The notes beneath the pieces were generated by a model. The model did no database searches, was not told the DNA's origin, and saw only the letters and a program-made list of their open reading frames with translations. From contig NZ_CVRM01000022.1 in the NCBI RefSeq assembly GCF_001258055.1, forward strand, positions 1-64,000: DNA of 64,000 nucleotides, written 5' to 3'. Position 1 is the first letter of the stretch, and each line of letters opens with the position of its first letter. Source of the DNA: Phaeobacter italicus (lineage in GTDB: Bacteria > Pseudomonadota > Alphaproteobacteria > Rhodobacterales > Rhodobacteraceae). The position numbers and the translations under genes were made by a program. Of the stretch, positions 45,438 to 55,291 are shown in pieces.

Positions 45438-48269
45438 CTATTGCCCCAACCGATCAAGCAGTGCAGGCACATGGACCTGATCGGATTTGTAGTTGCCGGT
45501 AAGAACATGCATCACAAGATTGACCCCGAAACGGTGCGCCAGTTCGCGCTGTCGTTCGCCTGCAAAACCGCGCCCGACGGGCAGCAGAGGGCGACCGTTT
45601 GCATCTACGGCCCACGCCGCAGCCCAATCGTTGCCACCAATCACAACCGGGGTTACCCCGTCGTTGAGGTTGCGAAAGGGGATACCTTCGATCTGCTCTG
45701 CGTCCGCTGGTGCGGCTTCGACCCAGACGGCTCCACGGGTGTGGCGACCGGGAAAGTCCTGGAGCAGGTAGAAGGCACGGGTCAGGACATGATCGTTTGG
45801 CACTGGCTCCAGTGGAGGAACGTCCAACCGCAAAGCCAGCTGTTGGAGCCTGCGGCCCGCAGGGCTGCTTGCACCGGATCGCGTGATGTCGGCGTCGCGG
45901 GTGTCAAACAGGATCATGCCGCCGGTGCGCAGATAGGCGTTCAACTTGTCATAGGCGTTGCCCGAGGGCATGGGCTGGTCAGCGGTGACCGGCCAGTAAA
46001 GCAGGGGAAACAACGACAGCTCGTCCTGCTCCAGATCAACCGAGGCAGGGGGCGCGGGTTCGACCGAGGTGCGAAAGCGCAGGGTGTCCGACAGGCCCCT
46101 CAATCCATCCAGCGCAACGGCGTCGACCTGCCGGTCGCCAGTCAGAACATGCGCCAAAGTCAGCTCTGACGCGTGCAGGGGCGCGATGTCATCAGGCTGG
46201 GTATCAATCGGGACGGCGTTCCCCTGTGCCCATGCGCCGGATACCTGCACAACAGCAAGGGCCGCGCCTGTCGTAGCCACCAGAAAGAACGAGGACAGCC
46301 TGCGCGACACGCCTGATTTGAGCAGCAAGCCAGAGAGCGCGAGTGCAGCCACCACGTCAACACACATCAACAGCAGCGCGAGGCTGATCAGAAGACCGCC
46401 AAGAGGGCGCTCAGGCGCAGTGGCGTAGCGGCTGATCGCGACGGAGGCCGGCCATTCCGCAGGTGTCAGCAGCTCGTCGGCACGCAAGACGTTGCGGGCA
46501 ATGCTGCGCTCGCCACTTTGATAAAGGCCGGGGCGCAGGTCGGGGCCAACAGGTTTTTCCACCAGGTCTGGCCCTGACACCCCAGGCAGAGCAGCAGCAT
46601 CCGCCAGCGTGCCAAACCCGTCGAGCACTTGCAGTGGGGCCCATGTGGTGCCTTCCAGATCGCCCGCAGCGGGCGGTTTGGCCCCTGACGAGATTGCCAG
46701 CCGCTCCATCATCTGGACGAACAGGCCGGACAGCGGCAGGCTGCTCCATTCGGCGTTGGCAGTGACATGGAAGAGAATGATCTGCCCATCTCCGAGGGAT
46801 TTCCGGGTGACCAGCGGCGTGCCATCCGACAGCTCAGCAATGACGCGGCTGGCCAGTTGCGGATCCGGTTGGGCAACAACCTGAGAGCTGACTGTGACAT
46901 CCGCGGGGATGGTCAGACCAAAAAATGGCGAGGTTTCCGCAAAGGGAGCCAGGGTCTTTGGCTCTCCCCAACTCATTGCGCCACCGATGCTGCGCCCCCC
47001 AATCCGCAGGCGGACAGGCAATAGGGGTTCTTCCTCTGTGCGGGCTGTATCGCTTGCGGCAAGGCGTGGACCGGCAAAGCGCAGAAGCAGGCCGCCCTCT
47101 TCCACCCAGCCGATCACGGCGCTTTCCTGATCCGGGGGCAGACGGGCTGTGTCGGCCAGAACGATGACATCCGGATTGGCGGGGATCAGATCGCTCAATG
47201 CGCCGTCCAAAAGGTCTGCCGTCGGCTCAAGCGCTTTGCGCAGATAGTGCAGCGGCGACAAAAGCGCGAGCCCTTCATTGCCGCTTTGTGAGGAGATGAG
47301 CGCCACTTCACGCCGACGCAGACTGTCATCTGACAGAGCAACCGCGCCCGCGCCTCTCTGGCCTTGAATTTCGAAGTGCCGGATGCGGGCGCGTAGCTCA
47401 GATGGCAGGGCCAGACGGGCGGTGGCAGTCGCACCGTTATCTTGAATCGTCGCGGTGTCGCCGAAATCGACAGTGACAGAGCCCAATGTGCGCATTGTTC
47501 CACCCGGATCCGGGCCCCGGGCCAGAACAGTCACAACCTGACTGGGGACAGCTTGGCTGCTGGTCACAGAGATTTCCATCATACCATCGACATGGCCAAC
47601 AGGGCGCAGGGCGGTTGTGGCCTGCGGGTGTTCATAGGCGATCAAAGTGCCGCGTTGGGCAAGTTGCGAAATCAACGCTTCGCGTTCGGCATAGTCGAGC
47701 CCGTCGCTGAACCAGACGGTATCAAAATCGGTGTCGATCGCATCGATCTGTGCCCGCGCAGTGGCAAGTTGTTCTGTTGTCGGCTGCCAAGGCAAAGGTG
47801 CCTCGCCCGCGAGTTTTCGTCGCCAGCTTGCGGCACTTTGGAAGACGGGGGCCTCGGGCGCTGTCAGCCGCATGAGAGCAACAGCGCGATCAGCACGTCC
47901 AGCCTCTGCCAAGAGGCGATCCATTTCATCGCGGGTTCGCTCCCAGTTGGGTGCGCCCGCCCAGCTACCATCAAGCACGACCAGCAGGGGGCCACGCCCA
48001 GATGGTTCTGTTGTCGGGTTCAGAACCGGGCCGGCCAGCCCGACAATGGCAGCCGCAACAGCAAGCATCCGCAACAACAACAGCCACCAGGGGGTGCGAT
48101 CCGACAGGCTGTCGTCATCGCGCAACCCAAGGAGCAGGGTCACTGCAGGAAACAGCCGCTTGCGGGGGGCAGGCGGCACGGCCCGCAGCAACAGCCACAG
48201 CAACGGCAGCGCCAGCAGCGCCAGCAACAGCCAGGGCGATGCAAAACCGATGCCCGCAATCGTGGTCAT
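45438..48269 (-). CDS. BatA/DUF4159 domain membrane protein
   Basis: A 943-residue protein. It starts with an aerotolerance BatA-type N-terminus: hydrophobic residues 7-28, then PPAPRKRLFPA and a second span near 66-84. A vWA-like domain follows (LLVVLDGSWAGAPNW; AIDTDFDTVWFSDGLDY). Two further spans lie near 660-690 and 705-725, after which the C-terminal DUF4159 domain contains LLYWPVT, YLRTGGMILFDTRD and GVNLVMHVLTGNYK. The ATG at 48269 overlaps the DUF58 stop by four bases. In this type of operon a MoxR ATPase and vWA proteins are thought to act as a chaperone for maturing other proteins or complexes, but no client is known here. Confidence 0.85.
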   Translation of the reverse strand: MTTIAGIGFASPWLLLALLALPLLWLLLRAVPPAPRKRLFPAVTLLLGLRDDDSLSDRTPWWLLLLRMLAVAAAIVGLAGPVLNPTTEPSGRGPLLVVLDGSWAGAPNWERTRDEMDRLLAEAGRADRAVALMRLTAPEAPVFQSAASWRRKLAGEAPLPWQPTTEQLATARAQIDAIDTDFDTVWFSDGLDYAEREALISQLAQRGTLIAYEHPQATTALRPVGHVDGMMEISVTSSQAVPSQVVTVLARGPDPGGTMRTLGSVTVDFGDTATIQDNGATATARLALPSELRARIRHFEIQGQRGAGAVALSDDSLRRREVALISSQSGNEGLALLSPLHYLRKALEPTADLLDGALSDLIPANPDVIVLADTARLPPDQESAVIGWVEEGGLLLRFAGPRLAASDTARTEEEPLLPVRLRIGGRSIGGAMSWGEPKTLAPFAETSPFFGLTIPADVTVSSQVVAQPDPQLASRVIAELSDGTPLVTRKSLGDGQIILFHVTANAEWSSLPLSGLFVQMMERLAISSGAKPPAAGDLEGTTWAPLQVLDGFGTLADAAALPGVSGPDLVEKPVGPDLRPGLYQSGERSIARNVLRADELLTPAEWPASVAISRYATAPERPLGGLLISLALLLMCVDVVAALALSGLLLKSGVSRRLSSFFLVATTGAALAVVQVSGAWAQGNAVPIDTQPDDIAPLHASELTLAHVLTGDRQVDAVALDGLRGLSDTLRFRTSVEPAPPASVDLEQDELSLFPLLYWPVTADQPMPSGNAYDKLNAYLRTGGMILFDTRDADITRSGASSPAGRRLQQLALRLDVPPLEPVPNDHVLTRAFYLLQDFPGRHTRGAVWVEAAPADAEQIEGIPFRNLNDGVTPVVIGGNDWAAAWAVDANGRPLLPVGRGFAGERQRELAHRFGVNLVMHVLTGNYKSDQVHVPALLDRLGQ

Positions 48270-49189
48270 GCGTTGTTCCTCTCCATCGCGTGATAGAGCC
48301 ACATCAGAGCCGTCTGCGCGCTGTCTCCGGTGTGGTGCTGGCCAAGCCGCCAACCTGCCGTGCGGCAGAGATGATCAAGTGCGTCACGCCGTTCCGCCAG
48401 CCGGTCGAGATAGCGTTGCCGCAACGCGCCTGCTTTCAGTGTTTCATGGCTGAGCCCGCCAGCGACGCTGTGAAAGATCGTGCGCCCGTGAAACGGGAAC
48501 TCCTCTTCTGCCGGGTCCAGCACCTGCAAGAGCACCCCCTGCACACCGCGATCGGCGGCTTTGGCGAGCGCCTGTTGTATGGGGTCAAATGGACCGAGAA
48601 AATCAGAGATGAACAGGACGCGCGCATGGGGCATCATGGCGCGATCTTCGGGTGGGGTGTAATCGGTGGCTTGATCCTGGCTCAGGTGTTCGGCCAGGCG
48701 CATCACCTGCGCGTTGCCCCGCCTGGGTGGCAGCATCCCGCCGGTCAGCCCGACCCGTTCGCCACCGCGCAGCATGAGGATGGAGGTTGCAAGCCCAAGC
48801 AGGCGGGCCCTGTCAATCTTGCGTGGCAGCGCCTTGTCCGACGCGTAACGCATGGAAGCCCCCTGGTCGACCCAGAGGTGGACCGTCTGGGCGATTTGCC
48901 ATTCCCGTTCTCGGACAAATTGCTGATCGCCCTTGGCGGACCTGCGATGATCGATCATGCGGCGGCTATCGCCCAATTGAACGGGGCGATATTGCCAGAA
49001 ATCATCTCCCATTCCCGCGCGCCTGCGCCCGTGTTCGCCCAACAGAACAGATCCCGCCAGATGCTGCGCCTCTACCAGAAGGGGCGGCAGGTGGCTTGCT
49101 GCGACCTCGGATTGGTGGCGCAGTTCACCTGCCGTCAGCGGGCTGGCGTCTTGTGGATCCGTGACCCCAGAGGCGGGGGGGCTGCTCAC
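48266..49189 (-). CDS. DUF58 domain protein
   Basis: A 307-residue soluble protein of the DUF58/vWA-like family. The hallmark is in the first third: GMGDDFWQYRPVQLGDSRRMIDHRRSAKGDQ, matching the family pattern G-x-x-x-E/D-F-x-x-Y-R-x-Y-x-x-G-D-x-x-R-x-I-D-W. A vWA-type core (VHLWVDQGASMRYAS; VLFISDFLGPF) follows, in which the MIDAS site is not intact (D-Q-G-A-S-M). The GTG start at 49189 overlaps the moxR stop by four bases, and its own stop overlaps the DUF4159 start, so all three are translated together. Confidence 0.88.
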   Translation of the reverse strand: MSSPPASGVTDPQDASPLTAGELRHQSEVAASHLPPLLVEAQHLAGSVLLGEHGRRRAGMGDDFWQYRPVQLGDSRRMIDHRRSAKGDQQFVREREWQIAQTVHLWVDQGASMRYASDKALPRKIDRARLLGLATSILMLRGGERVGLTGGMLPPRRGNAQVMRLAEHLSQDQATDYTPPEDRAMMPHARVLFISDFLGPFDPIQQALAKAADRGVQGVLLQVLDPAEEEFPFHGRTIFHSVAGGLSHETLKAGALRQRYLDRLAERRDALDHLCRTAGWRLGQHHTGDSAQTALMWLYHAMERNNA

Positions 49190-50193
49190 GCGGCGGCTCC
49201 GCTACGGGACAGGGACTGCGCAGTCGTTGCAATCAGATCTGCCAGGCTCTCGCCACGGGCGCGGGCGGCAAAGTTGAGCGCCATTCGATGGCTTAACACA
49301 GGCTGGGCCATATCCAGAACATCATCTGCGTTCGGTGCAAGGCGCCCCTGCAGCAGCGCCCGGGCCCGAACCGCAAGCATCAGCGCCTGTGCGGCCCGTG
49401 GACCTGGGCCCCAGGCCACTGTCTGGCGGACCTGCTCGGAGGCGTCTGGCTCTTGTGGACGGAAGGCGCGCACAAGATCGAGGATCATCTCTACAACCGC
49501 GTCGCCAACCGGCATCCGCCGCAAGAGGGTTTGTGCTGCGATCAGGTCCTCAGCCGTAAAGACCTGATGGGCAGCGCCTTCTTCCACGCCGGTTGTTGCC
49601 AGCAGGATATCACGTTCAGTCTGGCGTGTGGGATAGGGCACATCAATCTGGAACAGGAAACGATCCAGCTGCGCCTCTGGCAGCGGATAGGTGCCTTCCT
49701 GTTCGATCGGGTTTTGCGTTGCCAGCACATGGAACGGGGTGCCCAAGGGGCGATCTGCCCCGGCAACCGTGACGATGCGTTCCTGCATGGCCTGCAGCAG
49801 CGCCGACTGCGTGCGCGGGCTGGCGCGGTTGATTTCATCTGCCATCAGCAGCTGGCAAAACACCGGTCCGGGCATAAAGCGGAAGCCGCGACTGCCATCC
49901 GATGCTGTTTCCAGTACCTCAGAGCCAAGGATATCAGCAGGCATCAGATCCGGTGTGAACTGAACCCGGTTGCCGGACAGCCCCATGACTGTGGAGAGCG
50001 TTTCAACGAGACGGGTTTTGCCCAGTCCCGGAAGACCGATCAGCAGGCCATGCCCACCACAGAGCAAGGTGCTGAGCGTCAGATCAACCACCCGTTCCTG
50101 CCCGATAAAACGCCGGGTAATCGAGGCGCGGGCCTGGGTCAGTTTGTCTTCGAGGGCTTCAATTTCGGCCAGTAGATCGTCGGGTTCGGACAT
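49186..50193 (-). CDS. MoxR-family AAA+ ATPase
   Basis: A 335-residue AAA+ protein. Walker A is GLPGLGKT near residue 51, Walker B is LLMADEINRASPRTQSALLQAMQE, sensor 1 is ATQNPIEQEGTYPLPEAQLDRF, and the lid domain contains GPGPRAAQAL. MoxR ATPases work with vWA proteins as specialised chaperones. Start: the ATG at 50193 follows AAGGGAAAG; the longer frame upstream overlaps the divergent DUF1285 gene. It leads a four-gene operon with 4-base overlaps at the first two joints. Confidence 0.94.
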   Translation of the reverse strand: MSEPDDLLAEIEALEDKLTQARASITRRFIGQERVVDLTLSTLLCGGHGLLIGLPGLGKTRLVETLSTVMGLSGNRVQFTPDLMPADILGSEVLETASDGSRGFRFMPGPVFCQLLMADEINRASPRTQSALLQAMQERIVTVAGADRPLGTPFHVLATQNPIEQEGTYPLPEAQLDRFLFQIDVPYPTRQTERDILLATTGVEEGAAHQVFTAEDLIAAQTLLRRMPVGDAVVEMILDLVRAFRPQEPDASEQVRQTVAWGPGPRAAQALMLAVRARALLQGRLAPNADDVLDMAQPVLSHRMALNFAARARGESLADLIATTAQSLSRSGAAA

Positions 50194-50245
50194 GACTTTC
50201 CCTTTACGGCGAATATATGATGGTAGTGTATCGCGTTGACGGAAA

Positions 50246-50896
50246 ATGGCAAAAGCAATGAGCGGACAAAATCCCGTGACATCCGAGAAGACAGCCGAAG
50301 CATCGGCCCAGACAAATGGTGCATCTGCAACACCAAATGCCGAAGGGCTTGCCGCTGCTGCCAAAAAGGCCGGCAAGGGCGGCAAACCGCCGGTGCATCT
50401 GTGGAACCCGCCATTTTGTGGCGATTTGGATATGCGTATCGCGCGGGACGGGACGTGGTTCTACCTCGGTACACCGATTGGGCGCTTTGAACTGGTCAAG
50501 CTGTTTTCATCCATCCTGAAGCTTGAGGACGGAAAATACTTTCTGGTTACACCGGTGGAAAAGGTTGGCATCACTGTCGATGACGCGCCCTTTGTTGCTG
50601 TGGATTTTGAGGCAAGCGGCCAGGGTCGCGAGCAGGTTCTGCGGTTTGTCACCCATGTCGAGGACGAGGTTGATGCCGGACCAGATCATCCGATCCGCGT
50701 TGTGCGGGATCCCCAATCAGGAGAGCCATCCCCCTACATCATGGTGCGGGACGGGCTGGAGGCGCTTATCGACCGCAAGAGCTTTTATCGGCTTGTCGAT
50801 CTGGGCGAACACCATGACGGCTGGTTTGGTCTGTGGTCGGGCGGCAGCTTCTTTGCTGTGATCCCCTCCGAAGAGCTGCTGTCCGAGGAGGGCTGA
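50246..50896 (+). CDS. DUF1285 domain protein
   Basis: A 216-residue protein with a low-complexity Ala/Lys-rich N-terminal 45 residues followed by the DUF1285 fold: PPFCGDLDMRIARDGTWFYLGTPIGR, then YFLVTPVEKVGITVDDAPFVAVDF. The function of the family is unknown. The gene is regularly found divergent from the MoxR operon in Rhodobacterales, as here with 52 bases between the starts. Shared regulation through one promoter region is likely. ATG 50246 is used, with another ATG four codons in. Confidence 0.88.
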   Translation: MAKAMSGQNPVTSEKTAEASAQTNGASATPNAEGLAAAAKKAGKGGKPPVHLWNPPFCGDLDMRIARDGTWFYLGTPIGRFELVKLFSSILKLEDGKYFLVTPVEKVGITVDDAPFVAVDFEASGQGREQVLRFVTHVEDEVDAGPDHPIRVVRDPQSGEPSPYIMVRDGLEALIDRKSFYRLVDLGEHHDGWFGLWSGGSFFAVIPSEELLSEEG

Positions 50897-51193
50897 ATTG
50901 ATCTGCGCCAGCCGTGTGATCTGATTGTGTTTGTTCACAGAATCGGCGTAGGCTTGCCTGAGATGACTGGGTTGGGCGGGTTGTTGCCGCCTTGCCGCAA
51001 TGTTTCATCAATTTATCAAAAATTCTTCCGAAAACTTGCTCAAAAACCCGCGGGATCTGGGGCAGATTGGGCCTACGCGCTGGGGGGCGCAGGACGACTG
51101 GTCCGGTGAAACCGGATGATGGAGCAACTGCATCCGAATCTCCTCATGTGACGTTTCTGCCGTTCTTGTGGACGGCACCAAAGGAGGTCTGAC
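50897..51193. other. intergenic region, no gene seen
   Basis: About 300 bases between DUF1285 and the Hyi-like gene. It contains an A/T-rich stretch (near 51000-51045) that may hold the promoter of the downstream gene and a small inverted repeat GTCCGGTGAAACCGGATG at about 51100. No convincing reading frame or RNA is visible. Confidence 0.4.
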
Positions 51194-51946
51194 ATGCCCA
51201 AGTTTGCAGCCAATATTTCGCTGCTGTTTGCTGAATTGCCCTATCTCGAACGCTTTGCCGCCGCTGCTGCAGCGGGGTTTGATGCGGTTGAGATCCTGTT
51301 TCCCTATGAACTTGCCGCGAAAGAGACCCAGCGCGCGCTTCTGGCGAATGGCCAGCAATTGTTGCTGATCAACGCGCCCCCTCCCAATTATACGGGTGGC
51401 ATGCCCGGTTATGCGGCGTTGCCAATGGGCACGGATCGGTTCCAGCGCGATATCCGGCGCGTGCTGCGCTATGCAGATGTGCTGCGGCCGCGGATGATCC
51501 ACATCATGTCCGGCTACGCCAAGGGCGAGGTCGCCAAACAGACCCTGATCGACAATCTGAAATGGGCTGCAGACTATGCGCCGGGGCAGCAGTTTACCAT
51601 TGAGCCGCTGAACAGCGGCGACCAGCCGGGGTATTTTTTGGATGACTACAATCTGGCCGTTGAAGTGTTGGAGGCGGTCGACCGTCAGAATGTTGGCCTG
51701 CAGTATGACGCCTATCACGCGCAGATGATCCACGGTGATGCGGCCAAGGTCTGGGATGCCTTTGGTGAGCGGGCGGTGCATGTGCAAATCGGTGCGGCGC
51801 CTGGACGCTGCGAACCCGGAACCGGGCCGGTGGATTTCGAGCAACTTTTTGCGGCCATTGACGAAAGCGGCTACACCGGCTGGGTGAGCGCGGAGTACAC
51901 GCCGTCGACCAAACGCACCGAGGACAGTCTGGGCTGGATGCGCTGA
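51194..51946 (+). CDS. hyi: hydroxypyruvate isomerase family TIM-barrel protein
   Basis: A 250-residue sugar-isomerase-type TIM barrel. Motifs match Hyi/OtnI: ANISLLFAELPYLERFAAAAAAGFDAVEILFPYE in outline, FTIEPLNSGDQPGYFL with the first catalytic Glu, LQYDAYHAQMIHGD, HVQIGAAPGRCEPGTG, and WVSAEYTP with the second Glu. The family interconverts hydroxypyruvate with tartronate semialdehyde, or acts on related oxo-sugars, in glyoxylate and sugar-acid metabolism. The ATG at 51194 follows AAAGGAGG at ideal spacing, suggesting good expression. No gcl or glxR gene lies next to it, so the pathway is inferred from family only. Confidence 0.85.
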   Translation: MPKFAANISLLFAELPYLERFAAAAAAGFDAVEILFPYELAAKETQRALLANGQQLLLINAPPPNYTGGMPGYAALPMGTDRFQRDIRRVLRYADVLRPRMIHIMSGYAKGEVAKQTLIDNLKWAADYAPGQQFTIEPLNSGDQPGYFLDDYNLAVEVLEAVDRQNVGLQYDAYHAQMIHGDAAKVWDAFGERAVHVQIGAAPGRCEPGTGPVDFEQLFAAIDESGYTGWVSAEYTPSTKRTEDSLGWMR

Positions 51947-52038
51947 GTGGTCACAGGGTGAAAACATATTCGTGAATTGATATGTGACGCCGGTAGGCGC
52001 ATAACAGGGGCGACCTCAGATGTTCCGGAGTGTGCCCG

Positions 52039-52272
52039 ATGCTGCCTGCCCGCCTCGCCCCTGTATTGTTTGGCCTGATCCTGTCGGGGATCATGTCCTG
52101 CGTCGTTACCTGTGTTGCAACGCTCAAAGCCGTGGGGTTCAGCCCGGAAGCGCCGGGGCTGTGGATGGGTGCATGGAGTTTTAGTTGGCCGGTGGCCTTT
52201 GTCGTCGTGCTGGTGGTGGCACCTGCGGTGCGGCGGTTTGTGGCGATGCTGGTGAAAGCCCCCGCCAACTGA
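52039..52272 (+). CDS. DUF2798 small membrane protein
   Basis: A 77-residue protein with two membrane helices (about 8-30 and 46-66). The segment LSGIMSCVVTCVATLKAVG and the second-helix WPVAFVVVLVVAPAVRR match DUF2798. Function unknown. ATG 52039 lies nine bases after GGAG; a GTG at 52030 is less likely. It is 92 bases after the Hyi-like gene and followed by a terminator shared with polA. Confidence 0.8.
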   Translation: MLPARLAPVLFGLILSGIMSCVVTCVATLKAVGFSPEAPGLWMGAWSFSWPVAFVVVLVVAPAVRRFVAMLVKAPAN

Positions 52273-52295
52273 TCCAGACATTTCCAGCCAAAGAA

Positions 52296-52325
52296 AAACG
52301 CCCCATCCGTTCGGCTGGGGCGTTT
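52296..52325. terminator. bidirectional terminator between DUF2798 and polA
   Basis: AAACGCCCCA/TGGGGCGTTT form a perfect stem with a ten-base loop. The plus side continues TCTTTCGTT and the minus side TTTTCTTT, so it can serve both convergent genes. Confidence 0.88.
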
Positions 52326-52350
52326 CTTTCGTTCTATCAGGGGAGGCCGA

Positions 52351-55200
52351 TCAATGCGCCTCTGCCCAGTTTTTGCCCTGGCCTGCGTCGGCGACCAGTT
52401 TGACGTCCAGATGCACGGCAGGATCAGCTGCGCTTTCCATTACCTTGCGGGCTGCTTCAATGGTGTCTTCGGCAGCGGATTCCGGAACCTCGAACAAGAG
52501 TTCATCGTGTACCTGCAAGAGCATGCGTGCAGGCAGATGGGCAATCGCCTCAGGCATCCGGATCATCGCGCGACGAATGACATCAGCGGCGGTCCCCTGA
52601 ATCGGGGCGTTAATGGCCGCGCGCTTGGCAAAGCCCGCCCGGGGGCCCTTGGCTGCGATTTCCGGGGTGTGGATCTTGCGGCCAAACAGGGTCTGCACAT
52701 AACCATGCTCTTTGGCAAAGGCGACAGTGTCATCCATGTAGCGCCGAATACCGGGGAAGCGCTCGAAATAGCGGTCGATGAAGCCTTGTGCCTCAGCGCG
52801 AGGGATCCGCAGATTGCGCGCCAGACCAAACCCTGAAATGCCGTAGATCACACCAAAGTTGATTGCCTTGGCCTGTCGGCGGATGTCCGGCGTCATTTCA
52901 GACAGCGGCACGTTGAACATTTCAGAGGCAGTGAGTGCGTGGATGTCCTGACCTTCGGCAAAGGCCTGCTTCAGTGTGTCGATCCCAGCGACATGGGCCA
53001 GAATGCGCAGTTCGATCTGGCTGTAGTCCAGCGCGAGCAGAACATTGCCTTCTTCGGCTACGAAGGCCTCACGAATGCGGCGGCCTTCTTCTGAACGGAT
53101 CGGGATGTTCTGCAGGTTCGGGTCGGTTGAGGCTAGGCGCCCGGTATTTGCACCGGTCTGCACATAGGAGGTGTGGACCCGGCCGGTCTCCGGGTGAATG
53201 TGGTCCTGCAGGGCGTCGGTGTAGGTCGATTTCAGCTTGCTTAGCTGCCGCCAATCCAGAACGCGGGCTGGCAAATCGTGTTCGGTCGCCAGATCTTCAA
53301 GGATATCGGCCCCGGTCGCATAGGCGCCGGTCTTGCCCTTTTTGCCACCTTCCAGCCCCATCTTGTCAAAGAGGATTTCACCCAGCTGTTTGGGAGAGCC
53401 GACATTGAACGTCTCTCCTGCCAGTTCGTGAATCTCTGCTTCGAGGGCGGCCATCTTCTGGGCAAAGGCGTTCGACATGCGCGACAGCGTGTCCCGGTCG
53501 ACCTTGACCCCCTCCATTTCCATCTTGGCCAGAACCGGCGAGAGAGGGCGTTCAAGGGTTTCGTACACGGTGGTGACGCGTTGCTGGTGCAGCTGCGGTT
53601 TAAAGAGCTTCCACAGACGCAATGTGATGTCGGCATCCTCAGCGGCATAGGCCACGGCATCCGCGATCGGGACACGGTCAAAGGTGATGGCGGATTTGCC
53701 GGTGCCCAGCAGGCTCTTGATTGGGATCGGGCTGTGGCTCAGGTAGCGTTCAGAAAGCGTGTCCATGCCGTGTCCATGCTGCCCTGCAAACAGAGCATAA
53801 GACAGCAGCATGGTGTCATCATAAGGCGCGACGGTGATGCCATCCTCGAACCCGGCGCCATGCTGCCGGCGGAAGATCTTGGCGTCATACTTCATGTTCT
53901 GCCCGATCTTGAGGATTGCAGGATCCTCAAGCACCGGTTTCAGCATGGACAGAGCGGTCGCAAAATCCATCTGTCCTTCGGCCAGTGTGTCGGACCCAAA
54001 AAGGTCATCGCTGCCTGCTTCTGCCTTGTGGGCGAGGGGGATATAGCAGGCCGCGCCGGGCTCAACTGCGAGAGAGATGCCGACCAGATCGGCCTTCATT
54101 TCGTCCAGTCCGGTGGTTTCGGTGTCCACCGCAACCCAACCGCGTTCGCGGATCTGGTTGATCCACATCTGCAGTGCCTCTGCATCGCGGACACATTCAT
54201 AGGCGCTGGCATCAAACGGCAGGTCCGCAACCGACGGTGCATCAGCTGGGGCTGCACCTCCGGAAGGGGCGGCAGCGGGGGCGTCTGCGATGACCGGTGC
54301 CTCCTTGCCCAGCTGTTCTGCGACACGCTTTGACAGGGTGCGGAACTCCATTTCCGCGAGGAAGGACAGCAGCGTGTCTGCGTCTGGATCGCGCACACCC
54401 AGATCATCAAGGCTAAAGCCAAGTTCCATGTTGCTGTCGAGCTGTACCAGCTTTTTCGAGAGCTCAATCTGCTCGCGCTTTTCGATCAATGTCTGACGGC
54501 GCTTGGGTTGCTTGATCTCCTCGGCGCGGTCTAACAGCTCTTCCAGCGAACCGTATTCATTGATGAGCAGCGCTGCGGTCTTGATGCCGATACCGGGGGC
54601 GCCGGGGACGTTGTCAACAGAATCGCCAGCCAGCGCCTGCACGTCGACCACCCGGTCAGGGCCAACGCCAAATTTCTCGAACACGCCGTCACTGTCGATG
54701 CGTTTGTTCTTCATCGCATCCAGCATTTCGATGCCACCACCGACGAGCTGCATCAGATCCTTGTCAGAGGAAATGATAGTGACCCGCCCACCTGCGTCGC
54801 GGGCCCGGCAGGCAAGGGTGGCGATAATATCGTCCGCCTCAAAGCCTTCCTGCTCCTTGCAGGCAATGTTGAAGGCTTCGGTCGCAGTGCGGGTCAACGG
54901 GATTTGCGGGCGCAGATCCTCAGGCATGGCCTCACGGTTGGCCTTGTACTGATCGTAGAGATCATTGCGGAAGGTGTGCGAGCCCTTATCAAAGATCACG
55001 GCCACATGGGTCGGTGCATCCGGTCCTGTGTTTCCTTCGACGTAGCGGTGCAGCATGTTGCAGAACCCTGCAACCGCCCCGATAGGCAGCCCGTCGGATT
55101 TGCGGGTGAGGGGCGGCAGCGCATGGTAGGCGCGGAAGATGAAGGCCGATCCGTCGATCAGGTGCAGATGGCAGCCCTTGCCAAAAGGTGTCGTGGTCAT
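52351..55200 (-). CDS. polA: DNA polymerase I
   Basis: A 949-residue family A polymerase, full length. The 5' nuclease domain (about 1-290) opens with HLIDGSAFIFRAYHALPP and contains YKANREAMP and SSDKDLMQLV. The 3'-5' exonuclease (about 340-530) is intact: DTETTGLDEM and the later YAAEDADITL Asp. The polymerase domain contains TGRLASTDPNLQNIPIR, LDYSQIELRILAH (motif A), RRQAKAINFGVIYG (O helix) and QVHDELLFE (motif C). Proofreading and nick translation should therefore both work. Single-gene unit with a terminator shared with DUF2798. Confidence 0.97.
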   Translation of the reverse strand: MTTTPFGKGCHLHLIDGSAFIFRAYHALPPLTRKSDGLPIGAVAGFCNMLHRYVEGNTGPDAPTHVAVIFDKGSHTFRNDLYDQYKANREAMPEDLRPQIPLTRTATEAFNIACKEQEGFEADDIIATLACRARDAGGRVTIISSDKDLMQLVGGGIEMLDAMKNKRIDSDGVFEKFGVGPDRVVDVQALAGDSVDNVPGAPGIGIKTAALLINEYGSLEELLDRAEEIKQPKRRQTLIEKREQIELSKKLVQLDSNMELGFSLDDLGVRDPDADTLLSFLAEMEFRTLSKRVAEQLGKEAPVIADAPAAAPSGGAAPADAPSVADLPFDASAYECVRDAEALQMWINQIRERGWVAVDTETTGLDEMKADLVGISLAVEPGAACYIPLAHKAEAGSDDLFGSDTLAEGQMDFATALSMLKPVLEDPAILKIGQNMKYDAKIFRRQHGAGFEDGITVAPYDDTMLLSYALFAGQHGHGMDTLSERYLSHSPIPIKSLLGTGKSAITFDRVPIADAVAYAAEDADITLRLWKLFKPQLHQQRVTTVYETLERPLSPVLAKMEMEGVKVDRDTLSRMSNAFAQKMAALEAEIHELAGETFNVGSPKQLGEILFDKMGLEGGKKGKTGAYATGADILEDLATEHDLPARVLDWRQLSKLKSTYTDALQDHIHPETGRVHTSYVQTGANTGRLASTDPNLQNIPIRSEEGRRIREAFVAEEGNVLLALDYSQIELRILAHVAGIDTLKQAFAEGQDIHALTASEMFNVPLSEMTPDIRRQAKAINFGVIYGISGFGLARNLRIPRAEAQGFIDRYFERFPGIRRYMDDTVAFAKEHGYVQTLFGRKIHTPEIAAKGPRAGFAKRAAINAPIQGTAADVIRRAMIRMPEAIAHLPARMLLQVHDELLFEVPESAAEDTIEAARKVMESAADPAVHLDVKLVADAGQGKNWAEAH

Positions 55201-55291
55201 TGCCGATGCTCCGGGTGTTGCGCGTTGGCCCCCGTTATCGGTGATCAGCGGGGAGAGGGCAATTGCCCTTTCGCCCGGTTGCGTCGGGGCC

